A DNA stretch of 14,026 nt, taken from the NCBI GenBank assembly GCA_020433835.1, contig JAGRBY010000129.1, forward strand, positions 1 to 14,026. Direction: 5' to 3'. How positions within the stretch are numbered: the first letter of the stretch is position 1; each line of letters begins with the position of its first letter. This DNA is from Anaerolineae bacterium (lineage in GTDB: Bacteria > Chloroflexota > Anaerolineae > 4572-78 > J111). The position numbers and the translations under genes were made by a program. The notes below the pieces were generated by a model. The model saw only the letters and a list, made by a program, of their open reading frames with translations, did no database searches and had not been told where the DNA came from. Of the stretch, positions 1 through 9,631 are shown one piece after another.

Positions 1-74
1 CGAATGTCTTCTGTCGCTGCCCCGCCGACGTAAACGGGTGAGGTAGCGAACCTATTTTTGAATTCTAAGCTCAT
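1..74 (-). CDS. Start of an unidentified gene, cut by the window edge
   Basis: An ATG at 72-74 (minus strand) opens a frame that runs without a stop to position 1. It encodes 24 complete codons beginning MSLEFKNRFATSPVYVGG. An AGAAGG ribosome-binding site lies about 8 nt upstream, and the start sits only 12 nt after the stop of the PIN toxin gene. It is therefore probably co-transcribed with the toxin-antitoxin pair. The visible part is too short to assign a family. The good ribosome-binding site and the spacing are the reasons for calling it a gene. Confidence 0.55.
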   Translation of the reverse strand, partial: MSLEFKNRFATSPVYVGGAATEDI

Positions 75-86
75 CGTATTAACCTT

Positions 87-596
87 CTAATTTTTTAGGA
101 TTTCATCTAGTGAACTGACGGGTGAATAGTACCCATTTTGCATCATCTGCTGGAGAAGTTTCTCTGCCTCTGCCTCAGACGCCAAGTTATTTTCTATTGT
201 CGAGAGTAAAATACCTAAAGTTCCCGAAATTGCAATGCCAAGCGCCAAACCAGATTTACGAGCCGCTCTATCATCTGTTAAAAACGTCAGTTTTCGGTGA
301 TAAGCAATTGCTATACTTGATGCTTCACCACTATGAAGATTTTTAAGTAGGGAGCCAAACGTCTCAAATTCGGCGGTGCCGCTGAGAGCTGTTAAATGTA
401 ACCAACCATCATTAGCCAGGGGGAATACGTTTTGGTAAAAATTTTGATAAAATGTATAGCCTTCCAGCAAGCCTGTTTGTATTTCTTCAAAGACCTGATC
501 GGAAATATAAAGGATTTCAAAGAGGGACTGTAGCAGGTCAAGCCGACCTGCTGCGGCAAAGTTGGAAATTACGGTCGTGTTCACAATGACAGGCAT
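87..596 (-). CDS. PIN-like toxin, DUF3368 family (VapC-type putative nuclease)
   Basis: This 169-aa protein looks like a DUF3368 PIN-domain protein, the probable ribonuclease toxin of a type II toxin-antitoxin pair. Visible PIN landmarks are the first strand VIVNTTVISNF with Asn6 at the usual first acidic position, the helix RLDLLQSLF, the central HSGEASSIAIA with Glu91, and LTDDRAAR with Asp108/Asp109. Asn at the first position recurs in many DUF3368 proteins (from memory), so it need not mean inactivity. The start is fixed by a 1-nt TAATG overlap with the stop of the upstream antitoxin gene, which indicates translational coupling. Length is normal for the family. No substrate or activity can be read from the sequence; it could also be a non-toxic PIN-like protein. 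Confidence 0.85.
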   Translation of the reverse strand: MPVIVNTTVISNFAAAGRLDLLQSLFEILYISDQVFEEIQTGLLEGYTFYQNFYQNVFPLANDGWLHLTALSGTAEFETFGSLLKNLHSGEASSIAIAYHRKLTFLTDDRAARKSGLALGIAISGTLGILLSTIENNLASEAEAEKLLQQMMQNGYYSPVSSLDEILKN

Positions 597-907
597 TAAT
601 GGGCATCTTTTTCATCACGAAGCATTTGCTTTATAGTTTCCCATTCTTGGCGAGCTTCGTCGGCAGTATCTACGCCGAGACGGGGTTGAATCCCGCGTTT
701 AACCAAAATTTCTTTCATTCTATCAAAACTAACTCCGGCTAAAGCCGCTGCTTTTGCCAACGAGATTGATTCAGTTTGATATTGATATGCGGCCCATTCG
801 ATACGAAGCTGCGGTCTTTCTTGCCAAAGAACGCGCAAAGCTTCTTGTATGACACTTTCCTCATTGGGATAAAGTCCTGCACCGACTAATTCCTTAGGAG
901 TAACCAT
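596..907 (-). CDS. UPF0175-family antitoxin
   Basis: This is a 103-aa protein starting MVTPKELVGAG. The N-terminal part (roughly residues 1-40, with SVIQEALRVLW) resembles a ribbon-helix-helix-like region. The central SISLAKAAALAGVSFDRMKEILVKRGI is the helix-turn-helix-like signature of UPF0175 proteins, which are commonly paired with DUF3368 PIN proteins. It probably binds and neutralises the downstream toxin and represses its own promoter. A longer frame with a TTG start at 976 exists, but that start would lie inside the promoter at 948-976. ATG at 907 is therefore chosen, about 34 nt after the predicted transcription start. The ribosome-binding site is weak (GGCAGG). The stop overlaps the toxin start by one base. 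Confidence 0.8.
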   Translation of the reverse strand: MVTPKELVGAGLYPNEESVIQEALRVLWQERPQLRIEWAAYQYQTESISLAKAAALAGVSFDRMKEILVKRGIQPRLGVDTADEARQEWETIKQMLRDEKDAH

Positions 908-947
908 AGCTGCCTGCCAAAATTTGAGTAGTATTAAATGAACAACA

Positions 948-976
948 ATTCTACCATATCTAAATTTATGATACAA
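948..976 (-). promoter_or_regulatory. Promoter of the toxin-antitoxin operon
   Basis: Read on the minus strand, TTGTAT (971-976) and TAGAAT (948-953) are separated by exactly 17 nt. A TG dinucleotide one base before the -10 makes it an extended -10 element. Transcription would start near 940, leaving a leader of about 34 nt before the antitoxin ATG at 907. It lies just beyond the stop of the RNA methyltransferase gene, so the toxin-antitoxin pair need not depend on read-through. Recognised by eye only. Confidence 0.6.
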
Positions 977-990
977 AAGAGAAATTGTGG

Positions 991-1890
991 TTACTGGCTA
1001 TTAACCCGCAGCCATTCATACATCAACACCCCACCGGCAATCGATACGTTCAAACTTTCGGCCTGACCAAGTAGCGGCAGGCTGACATAGCGATCTACGG
1101 AAGCATGCAGTTCGGCGCTTAGTCCACGGGCCTCATTTCCCAAAATCAAGGCGACCGGCCCGGCTAAGGCTTCGCCATGCCAAACGGTGCTGCCCTGAGC
1201 GCCATCGGCACCGACCACGCGATAACCTTGGTTCGATAAGGAGCGCAGGGTGGCTTCGGCTTGATGCGTGCGCATAAACGGCACGGTAAAAAGCGATCCC
1301 ATCGTGCTGCGAACGGTTTTGGGATCAAATGGATCGACGCAGGGTTCCAGCAGCACAATCGCTGCGGCGGCGACCGAGTCGGCGGTGCGAATGAGCGTGC
1401 CGAGGTTGCCGGGGTCTTGGAGTTGGTCGAGGATGAGGATGAGATTGGAGATTGGAGATTGGAGATTGGGGATTGGGGATGGGAGATGGGGAGATGGGGA
1501 GATGGGAAGATGGGGTGGTTGGATGATGGTTTTGAATTGATCGAGAGAGAGTTCGAGTTCTTGGAGGGCGAACGTGGCGACGAGACCTTGCGATGTGTCG
1601 CGGTCGGAGATGGTGTTGAGGACGCGGGTGTCGACGGCGATGGCTTCGGCTCCGGCGTCGGTGAGTTGGGTGAGCAGGCGCGGGGCGGTGTCGCCGGTGA
1701 AGAGATCTTCGCTGTAGAAGAGTTCACGAGGGATGATTTTGTCGCGCCCGCCGGAATTTGCCATCGCTTGAACCGCCATGCCCAGTAATTGCAGACCTTC
1801 GACCATGAATCGATTTTGTCGCTGTCGATGTTTGCGCTGGCTTAATTTTCTAACGTCAACAATACGTGGATTTTTCGTTGAACTAATCAT
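991..1890 (-). CDS. SpoU/TrmH-family RNA 2'-O-methyltransferase
   Basis: A 299-aa SPOUT-class enzyme expected to transfer a methyl group from S-adenosylmethionine to a ribose 2'-OH in rRNA or tRNA. Residues 1-120 form the SpoU substrate-binding region (ISSTKNPRI, FMVEGLQLL, SDRDTSQGLVATF). Residues 150-295 are the knotted catalytic domain. Motif 1 is QDPGNLGTLIRTAD with Asn162 and Arg168, motif 2 is ILGNEARGLS with Asn252/Glu253, and motif 3 is LPLLGQAESLNVSIA with Asn281. The layout is that of RlmB/TsnR-like proteins, but the target nucleotide cannot be told. Residues about 125-149 are a Pro/Ser/His-rich linker encoded by a heptamer repeat array, exactly between the two domains. Start ATG at 1890 lacks a clear ribosome-binding site. 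The gene lies downstream of the aminotransferase, separated by an AT-rich hairpin. Confidence 0.9.
   Translation of the reverse strand: MISSTKNPRIVDVRKLSQRKHRQRQNRFMVEGLQLLGMAVQAMANSGGRDKIIPRELFYSEDLFTGDTAPRLLTQLTDAGAEAIAVDTRVLNTISDRDTSQGLVATFALQELELSLDQFKTIIQPPHLPISPSPHLPSPIPNLQSPISNLILILDQLQDPGNLGTLIRTADSVAAAAIVLLEPCVDPFDPKTVRSTMGSLFTVPFMRTHQAEATLRSLSNQGYRVVGADGAQGSTVWHGEALAGPVALILGNEARGLSAELHASVDRYVSLPLLGQAESLNVSIAGGVLMYEWLRVNSQ
1441..1514. repeat. Heptamer tandem repeat inside the RNA methyltransferase gene
   Basis: On the plus strand the sequence runs through three GAGATTG units, then GGGATTG, then units of 7-8 nt built on GGAGATGG. Length is about 74 nt. The array stays in frame and translates (minus strand) to a Pro/Ser/His/Leu/Asn-rich linker between the N-terminal domain and the SPOUT domain. 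The core TTGGAGA recurs in the intergenic array at 4448-4482, so the same repeat family has landed both inside and outside genes. Confidence 0.85.
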
Positions 1891-1907
1891 AGGGAATTAT
1901 GAGGGAT

Positions 1908-1954
1908 GAATTATGAATTATGAAGGCTAAAATCATGTTCATAATTCATAATTC
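1908..1954. repeat. Perfect 17-bp AT-rich hairpin between aminotransferase and methyltransferase genes
   Basis: The arms at 1908-1924 and 1938-1954 are perfect inverted complements built from AATTATG units, with a 13-nt loop. The aminotransferase stop codon (1955-1957) immediately abuts the right arm, and related AATTATG copies continue on both sides (about 1894-1969). The stem contains few G/C pairs and has no T-tract, so it is not a typical intrinsic terminator. It could slow transcription or protect the mRNA 3' end. The repeat itself supplies the last aminotransferase codons and its stop. Confidence 0.8.
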
Positions 1955-3112
1955 TCAATTCATAATTGTTTTTATCCGGTTGAGGGCTTCTTCGAGCCGT
2001 TCGGTGCCGATTACGAGTGAGAGTCGCATCCATCCTGCGCCGTTGTGGCCATAGACCGTGCCGGGCGTAAGCGACAGATGTGCTTCTTCTAAGAGCCGGA
2101 CGTGAAAATCCATCGCACTGTAACCCGGCGGGGTGCGGAACCAAATATAGATGCCACCTTGCGGTCGGGTTGCTTCCAGGCCCAAATTATCGAACGCGGC
2201 CAAGCAAAGATCGCGGCGGGCCTGGTAAATGGCGTTGCGTGGCTCCAGCCAGCTTTGATCGCCGGTCAAAGCATCGGCGGCCATATCTTGGATGGGCAAA
2301 GCGATGCCTGAATCGATTTGTGTTTTGACGGTCGCCAAGGCTTGCACCGCAACCGCATAACCCACGGCCATCCCGACCCGCCAGCCGGCCAGGCTGTACG
2401 TTTTCGAAAGCGAGTTGAATTCGACCGCAACATCTTTAGCCCCCGGCACTTCCAGCACGCTAGGCGCGACGTGTCCATCGAACGTTAAGTCAGAGTAGGG
2501 CGCGTCGTGGCACAGGAGAATATCGAACTGACGACAGAAGTCAACGGCCTCGGCAAAAAAGTCGAGCGTGGCAACGCCGCCGGTTGGGTTGTTGGGATAG
2601 TTGAGCCACAGCATTCGAGCGGCTTTCGCTGTCTCGGTTGGAATATCGGCCAGATTGGGCAGCCAGCCGCGTTCCGGCAGCAGGTCGAAGGTCTCGGCCC
2701 GGCCTCCGGCCAGCAGCGGAGCGTAGAGATAGCTGGAATAACAGGGATCAGGCACCAACGACAGGTCGCCGGGATCGAGCCAGGCCAAATGCATATTGAC
2801 CAACCCCTCTTTCGAGCCGATGAGCGGCAGCAGTTCGCTTTGGCTTAACTGAACGCCAAAACGCTGTTGGTAATAGTCGATAATGGCCTTGCGCAGATGC
2901 GGTTGGCCGGCATAGCCGCCGTAACTGTGTTTGGTGGGGTTATCGGCACTGTTTTTGAGCGTTTCGACCAGGCGTGCGTCCGGCGGCAGGTCGGGGCTGC
3001 CGATATCTAATCGAATGACGTCTGCGCCTTCGGCACGCAGTTCGGCGATGCGTTTGTTAAGCGCAGCAAAAAAAACAGGCGGAAGATTTTGAGCGCGTTG
3101 AGCCGGTTTCAT
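1955..3112 (-). CDS. PLP-dependent class I/II aminotransferase (LL-DAP/aspartate aminotransferase-like)
   Basis: A 385-aa fold-type I aminotransferase of normal length. The Schiff-base lysine is Lys237 in NSLSKTYSLAGWR. Asn175 in NYPNNPTG and Asp203/Tyr206 in CHDAPYS contact the cofactor, and Arg363 in WMRLSL is the expected substrate carboxylate binder. The N-terminal DIGSPDLPP and KHSYGGYAGQPHLRKAI are typical of the branch containing LL-diaminopimelate aminotransferases and other alanine/aspartate-type enzymes. The substrate cannot be decided from sequence alone. Its ATG overlaps the stop of the upstream kinase gene (ATGA, 4 nt), and AAGGAA inside the kinase 3' end is a good ribosome-binding site about 8 nt upstream, so translation is probably coupled. 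Its last codons and TGA stop are formed by an AATTATG-type repeat. Confidence 0.9.
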   Translation of the reverse strand: MKPAQRAQNLPPVFFAALNKRIAELRAEGADVIRLDIGSPDLPPDARLVETLKNSADNPTKHSYGGYAGQPHLRKAIIDYYQQRFGVQLSQSELLPLIGSKEGLVNMHLAWLDPGDLSLVPDPCYSSYLYAPLLAGGRAETFDLLPERGWLPNLADIPTETAKAARMLWLNYPNNPTGGVATLDFFAEAVDFCRQFDILLCHDAPYSDLTFDGHVAPSVLEVPGAKDVAVEFNSLSKTYSLAGWRVGMAVGYAVAVQALATVKTQIDSGIALPIQDMAADALTGDQSWLEPRNAIYQARRDLCLAAFDNLGLEATRPQGGIYIWFRTPPGYSAMDFHVRLLEEAHLSLTPGTVYGHNGAGWMRLSLVIGTERLEEALNRIKTIMN

Positions 3113-4416
3113 GAAATTGTTTCCTTCTTTTTTTGTTTTGGTGATGAGGCTCCACCCTCGGGGGCATCCTGCGGATTAAGCCACTGAATATGCACATCTT
3201 TGACCGGAGTTGATTTAACCGGGAGAATCATGGTAAATACGCTGCCGGGAAAATTTTTGATATCAAAGCCGGGGCTGTCGGCGCTGATTGAGCCGCCGTG
3301 GGCGCTTAGCAGCCCACGGACAATAGCCAAACCCAGGCCAGGGCCAGCCCCCATAAATTTAGTTTTCCCGGTTGAATGCAGCGATGATTTACCGGCCCGG
3401 TAGAACTTTTCGAAAATTTTCTCTTTATCCTCCGGCGCAATGCCGATGCCGTTATCTTCTATGGTAATTTGGACGCAGGTTTTTCGGATCGGTTTGGTTT
3501 CAATAGTTTGGCCGGCAATCGTGATATGACCGCCGTCGGGTGTATATTTGATTGCGTTACTGATGAGTTGTCGAAATATTTGGTGTAAACGTTGGGTATC
3601 GGCTTCAACTTGCGGTAATTGATCAAGATCAGCCGTCTTGATAGTTTGATTACGCTCGACGAGAGCACTCTCTGATTGGGTAATCACCAGCTCAATGATG
3701 CGCTGCAGATTGACTTTTTCCAGTACCAATCCTAGCTGCTTCATATCCATTGCTGACAGATCGAGCATATCTTCGATGATATTATTCATGCGATCCGCTC
3801 CCCGGCCAATCCCTTGTGTGAGTGATTTGGCTTTCTCATCGGTTTGGAGATCGTATAGAATGTTAACGTAGCCTTGAATGAGGGTTAACGGTGTTTTTAA
3901 CTCGTGGGCGGCGATGCTGATGAAATCGGTTTTGGCCTGCTCCAATCGAGCCAACTCGCGGTTGGCGCGGGCAACTTCGGTAGCGTAGGCCATCACTTTA
4001 CGCTCCGACTCGGTGTACAGGCGCGAAATTTCGGCGGCGCGGGCGGCCTGGGCCTGGCGAAATGCAGCCAGATAATCATCGATGGTGACACGAATGATAT
4101 GCACAAAAATAATATCCACCGCAGAGAGCATTGCAAACGCCGGCTCCGGATCGATTTCTTCACCGATGCGTTGCCAGATGCGCTCGCGCATGAGTTCGGG
4201 CACGCCTAACAGGTCGGTTAACTCGCGCTCGGTGGCGACAGCGTAAGCGGCAGTACTCTCGATGAGCGAGTCAACCATGCGCGTTTCGCCGTGCAAAGCC
4301 ATATCGATGATGCATTCGTAAAGCGCCACGTGAAAGGTGTTATCATCTTGGAAGTCGGTTGTTCCCAACATTGCGGCGTGATCTTCTAGCCACTGAGCCA
4401 GCCGTTTATTTTGCAC
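3109..4416 (-). CDS. Soluble sensor histidine kinase
   Basis: A 435-aa kinase without membrane segments or a receiver domain. Residues 1-125 form a helix-rich N-terminal sensor of unrecognised type, loosely like the all-helical RsbR-type N-terminal domains. A coiled coil follows at about 125-162. The HisKA domain carries the phospho-accepting His171 in AAHELKTPLTLIQGY. The ATPase domain shows the N box at Asn287 (LISNAIKYTPDGG), G1 at 321-326 (DNGIGI) and G2 at 358-363 (GPGLGL). A Lys/Ser-rich tail ends it. The start codon is GTG at 4414-4416, supported by GGAGAG 5 nt upstream. No response regulator lies next to it, so it is an orphan. It overlaps the aminotransferase gene by 4 nt. About 144 nt of repeat-rich DNA separates it from trmFO. 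Confidence 0.9.
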   Translation of the reverse strand: MQNKRLAQWLEDHAAMLGTTDFQDDNTFHVALYECIIDMALHGETRMVDSLIESTAAYAVATERELTDLLGVPELMRERIWQRIGEEIDPEPAFAMLSAVDIIFVHIIRVTIDDYLAAFRQAQAARAAEISRLYTESERKVMAYATEVARANRELARLEQAKTDFISIAAHELKTPLTLIQGYVNILYDLQTDEKAKSLTQGIGRGADRMNNIIEDMLDLSAMDMKQLGLVLEKVNLQRIIELVITQSESALVERNQTIKTADLDQLPQVEADTQRLHQIFRQLISNAIKYTPDGGHITIAGQTIETKPIRKTCVQITIEDNGIGIAPEDKEKIFEKFYRAGKSSLHSTGKTKFMGAGPGLGLAIVRGLLSAHGGSISADSPGFDIKNFPGSVFTMILPVKSTPVKDVHIQWLNPQDAPEGGASSPKQKKKETIS

Positions 4417-4447
4417 GGTTACTCTCCAGAGAAACGGGTTTAGTAAG

Positions 4448-4482
4448 TTGGAGATTAGAGATTGGAGACTAGAGATTGGAGA
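4448..4482. repeat. TTGGAGA heptamer array, intergenic
   Basis: Five heptamers in tandem (TTGGAGA, TTAGAGA, TTGGAGA, CTAGAGA, TTGGAGA) form an apparent 14-nt higher period. It lies between the kinase start and the trmFO stop. Its sequence is partly complementary to the 35-nt repeats at 4502-4571, so the transcript could fold back on itself. Confidence 0.8.
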
Positions 4483-4501
4483 TTGACTTATGAGGCATCT
4501 G

Positions 4502-4571
4502 TTACCAATCTTCAGTTACCAATTACCAATCTCCAGTTACCAATCTTCAGTTACCAATTACTAATCTCCAA
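4502..4571. repeat. Two tandem 35-nt repeats overlapping the trmFO 3' end
   Basis: Unit 1 is 4502-4536 and unit 2 is 4537-4571. They differ at only two positions. Each unit is built from TTACCAAT and ATCTCCAG/ATCTTCAG sub-blocks. On the minus strand they read as TTGGAGATT-type blocks, the inverse orientation of the 4448-4482 array. The trmFO stop (TAG, 4561-4563) and its last few codons lie inside unit 2. There are no spacers, so this is not a CRISPR array. Confidence 0.85.
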
Positions 4572-5931
4572 TTAAGGCCGATTCGACAGCCTGTATAGTA
4601 TATTCGTCGATAACGGCCTCTAAATCTTGCAGCGCCCGGTCGGCATAAGCCTCGTATCGCGCTCTTTTATTGCGGATTTTTTTATCGAAAGCCGGCATAA
4701 GGCCGAAGTTGGCCTTCATCGGCTGGAAATCTTTGGGTTCGGCGTGGGTGACGTAATGGCACAGTGCTCCTAACATTGTGGTTTCCGGCAATGTTATCGG
4801 CGACTGATCTTTTAGCAAACGTGCGGCGTTGAGACCCGCCAATAGACCCGTGGCCGCATTGCCGATATAGCCTTCCACGCCGGTAATCTGTCCGGCAAAG
4901 AAAAGATCGGGGCGATTGTGCCACTGCATTGTTGGTTGCAAAAGCATAGGGGCGTTGATGTAGGTGTTGCGGTGCATCATACCGTAGCGCATAAATTCTG
5001 CGTTTTCCAGGCCGGGAATAAGCCGAAAGACGCGGCGCTGTTCGCCCCATTTTAAGTTAGTCTGGAAGCCGACCAAATTGTAGAGCGTTCCGGCCAAATT
5101 ATCTTGCCGCAGTTGCAAAATCGCATAGGGGCGTCGCCCGGTGCGCGGATCGGTTAAGCCAACTGGACGCATCGGGCCGAAAGCCAATGCTTTATCACCT
5201 CGCCGGGCCAACTCTTCGATGGGAAGACACATTTCAAAAAAATGGTCGTCTTCCTGCTCGAATTTTTTGAGCGTGATTTTCTCCGCCTCGCGAAGTGCCG
5301 TGATAAAAGCCGTATATTCTTCTTCGGTGAAAGGGCAGTTGATGTAGTCGCCTTCATCCTGTTCGCCGCGCCCGTAGCGGCTGGCCCGAAAGGCGATTTC
5401 CATATTGACCGAATCGGCTTCGACGATAGGGGAAATGGCATCGTAGAAGTAGAGATACGCTTTGCCGGAAAGCTCGGCTAATTCGGCGGCCAGGGCGTCC
5501 GAAGTCAGCGGCCCGGTAGCGATAATCGTTGGTGTTTCGGGGATGCGGGTGACTTCTTCACGCCGCAGTTCGATTAGCGGGTGGCTTTCGATCCGGCAAG
5601 TTACTTCGATGGCAAATTGCTCGCGGTCGACGGCCAACGCGCCACCCGCCGGCACCGCTGCTGCCTCCGCCGCCTGCATAATAAGCGAGCCAAGCCGTCG
5701 CATCTCCGATTTTAGTAGTCCTGGCGCGCGGTCGGGTAAATCGCTGCCAAGAGAGTTGCTACAAACCAACTCGGCCAACTGATCGCTAACATGGGCCGGA
5801 GTTTGGCGTACGGGGCGCATTTCGTAAAGCCGCACAGCTATTCCACGCTGAGCAGCTTGCCACGCGGCCTCTGTTCCGGCCAATCCACCGCCGATGATAG
5901 TGAGAGGGGGAGTAGTTTGATTGGTTTGCAT
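4561..5931 (-). CDS. trmFO: Folate/FAD-dependent tRNA(uracil-54) methyltransferase TrmFO
   Basis: A 456-aa flavoprotein that makes ribothymidine at position 54 of tRNA using methylenetetrahydrofolate and FAD. The N-terminal dinucleotide-binding loop is [17 protein letters not shown]. The family hallmark [10 protein letters not shown] carries Cys57, and [16 protein letters not shown] carries Cys235, matching the two functional cysteines known from Bacillus TrmFO. Conserved [53 protein letters not shown] and [22 protein letters not shown] follow. Length is normal. ATG at 5931 has only a weak, distant AGGA, but a near-consensus promoter sits about 70 nt upstream. It is the first gene of the minus-strand run. 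The final Ile-Gly-Asp and stop derive from a repeat unit. Confidence 0.97.
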   Translation of the reverse strand: MQTNQTTPPLTIIGGGLAGTEAAWQAAQRGIAVRLYEMRPVRQTPAHVSDQLAELVCSNSLGSDLPDRAPGLLKSEMRRLGSLIMQAAEAAAVPAGGALAVDREQFAIEVTCRIESHPLIELRREEVTRIPETPTIIATGPLTSDALAAELAELSGKAYLYFYDAISPIVEADSVNMEIAFRASRYGRGEQDEGDYINCPFTEEEYTAFITALREAEKITLKKFEQEDDHFFEMCLPIEELARRGDKALAFGPMRPVGLTDPRTGRRPYAILQLRQDNLAGTLYNLVGFQTNLKWGEQRRVFRLIPGLENAEFMRYGMMHRNTYINAPMLLQPTMQWHNRPDLFFAGQITGVEGYIGNAATGLLAGLNAARLLKDQSPITLPETTMLGALCHYVTHAEPKDFQPMKANFGLMPAFDKKIRNKRARYEAYADRALQDLEAVIDEYTIQAVESALIGD

Positions 5932-6001
5932 GAGTTGATGATTAATCCTGTTTGCTATCGAGGACTTTTATTTGCACGTCCCACGTTTTACATCTTTGTC
6001 T

Positions 6002-6030
6002 GTTATAGTCCATCTTAAATAACTTGTCAA
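6002..6030 (-). promoter_or_regulatory. Near-consensus sigma70-type promoter of trmFO
   Basis: On the minus strand TTGACA (6025-6030) and TATAAC (6002-6007) are exactly 17 nt apart, one mismatch from full consensus. Transcription would begin near 5995, giving a leader of about 64 nt before trmFO. It probably drives trmFO and possibly the kinase and aminotransferase downstream. Confidence 0.75.
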
Positions 6031-6141
6031 TTAGGCTGTATTCTAACCAGTAGTAAGAAGGTTTTTATGTCTGTGGCTCCGATGAGTGATGTCTGTAATG
6101 GAATTGACCGAACCAAGGTGGTATCGCCTGTAGAATTCGTT

Positions 6142-6147
6142 TATAAT
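6142..6147 (+). promoter_or_regulatory. Possible -10 element (TATAAT) upstream of the hybrid kinase
   Basis: A perfect TATAAT lies about 175 nt before the kinase start on the plus strand. The -35 at 17 nt spacing (TGGTAT) is poor. A TTGACC at 6104-6109 is too far away to pair with it. The region is AT-rich, so a chance match is quite possible. Confidence 0.3.
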
Positions 6148-6300
6148 GAAATAACTGCACTTTAATCGTTCTATCTTAAATAGGTTGTGGTGTGCTGAAA
6201 TTATTAGAGTTACAAGGCAGATAATGCCTACATATTTTGGAGAGGAGATAGCCATACGCTGATAAGTTTATAGACTGCATTCGTGGAGTCGCTACACACT

Positions 6301-6323
6301 ATGAAAAAGAAAAATCGCTACCC

Positions 6324-6327
<4 letters not shown>
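6301..6327 (+). other. Possible 8-codon leader frame overlapping the kinase start
   Basis: ATG at 6301 opens the short frame MKKKNRYP, whose TGA (6325-6327) overlaps the ATG of the kinase (6324) as ATGA. The kinase ATG itself has no good ribosome-binding site, so terminating ribosomes from this frame could reinitiate there. The mini frame also lacks a strong ribosome-binding site. This is an inference from the overlap only. Confidence 0.25.
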
Positions 6328-9010
<2,683 letters not shown>

Positions 9011-9011
<1 letters not shown>

Positions 9012-9631
9012 TGAAAATCTTAATTGCTGAAGATGATCTCGTTTCCCGCCATTTGCTACAGGTTAAGTTGAGGCAATGGGGCTATGATGTTGTCGAAACG
9101 AAAGACGGCCAAGAGGCCTGGCAGGCACTACAACAAGAAGACTCTCCCCAATTGGCTATCTTAGATTGGATGATGCCCGGTATGGACGGCATCGACATTT
9201 GTCGCAACGCCCGCGCCTCAACCCGCCTACAATCCATATATTTCATTATGCTGACAACCCGAAATAATCAGGAAGATATTATCGTAGGGCTGCAAGCCGG
9301 AGCGGATGATTACATCACCAAACCGTTCGAGAGCCAAGAACTTCAAGCGCGGGTTCAGGTCGGGGTGCGTATTGTGAGGTTGCAATCCGAATTAGCCGCA
9401 CGAGTAAGTGACCTGGAGGCTGCGCTGGATAAGGTCAAGCAATTGGAAGGTATTATGCCGATTTGTTCCTACTGCAAAAAGATCCGTGACGATAAGAATT
9501 ACTGGCAGCAGATTGAAGAGTACATCACCGAACATTCCGAAGCGACCTTTAGTCACGGCATCTGCCCCGACTGTTACGATAAGTATATCAAACCTGAGTT
9601 GGATGAACTGAAAGCATCACGCGGCAAATAA
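9011..9631 (+). CDS. Response regulator with C-terminal four-cysteine domain
   Basis: A 206-aa protein. Residues 1-120 are a receiver with the acidic pocket Glu7/Asp8/Asp9, acceptor Asp52 (LDWMMPGMDG), Thr82 and Lys104 (KPFE). A coiled coil at about 121-146 leads to a C-terminal segment with Cys152-x2-Cys155 (ICSYCKKIRDD), YWQQIEEYI, and His182 followed by Cys185-x2-Cys188 (SHGICPDCYDKY). This CxxC/CPxC module recurs at the ends of bacterial response regulators and PAS kinases and probably binds a metal; its function is not established. No helix-turn-helix or enzymatic output domain is present. The start is set by a TGATG overlap with the hybrid kinase, with AAGGA about 9 nt upstream inside that gene. 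It is the probable target of the kinase HPt domain. Confidence 0.92.

Larger units (their letters stand above)
5932..6323. other. Divergent intergenic region between trmFO and the hybrid kinase
   Basis: This 392-nt AT-rich stretch separates two divergent transcription units. It holds the trmFO promoter (6002-6030, minus), a perfect TATAAT on the plus strand (6142-6147), a small inverted repeat AGGCA-5 nt-TGCCT at 6215-6229 overlapping a GATAAT, a strong ribosome-binding-like GGAGAGGAGA at 6239-6248 with no usable start after it, and an 8-codon mini frame ending at the kinase start. No convincing protein gene is present. Confidence 0.7.

Noticed and set aside
908..976. Longer antitoxin beginning at TTG 976
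   Set aside because: The extra codons overlap the extended -10 promoter and would precede the transcription start.
1261..1788. 175-aa plus-strand open frame
   Set aside because: Lies entirely antisense to the RNA methyltransferase, and its Gly/Asp/Glu-rich sequence is the mirror of that gene and its repeat.
2507..2848. 113-aa plus-strand open frame
   Set aside because: Antisense to conserved aminotransferase codons (catalytic-domain region), with no ribosome-binding site and no recognisable protein pattern.
4502..4571. CRISPR-like repeat array
   Set aside because: Two directly abutting 35-nt units with internal sub-repeats and no spacers, overlapping the end of a coding gene.
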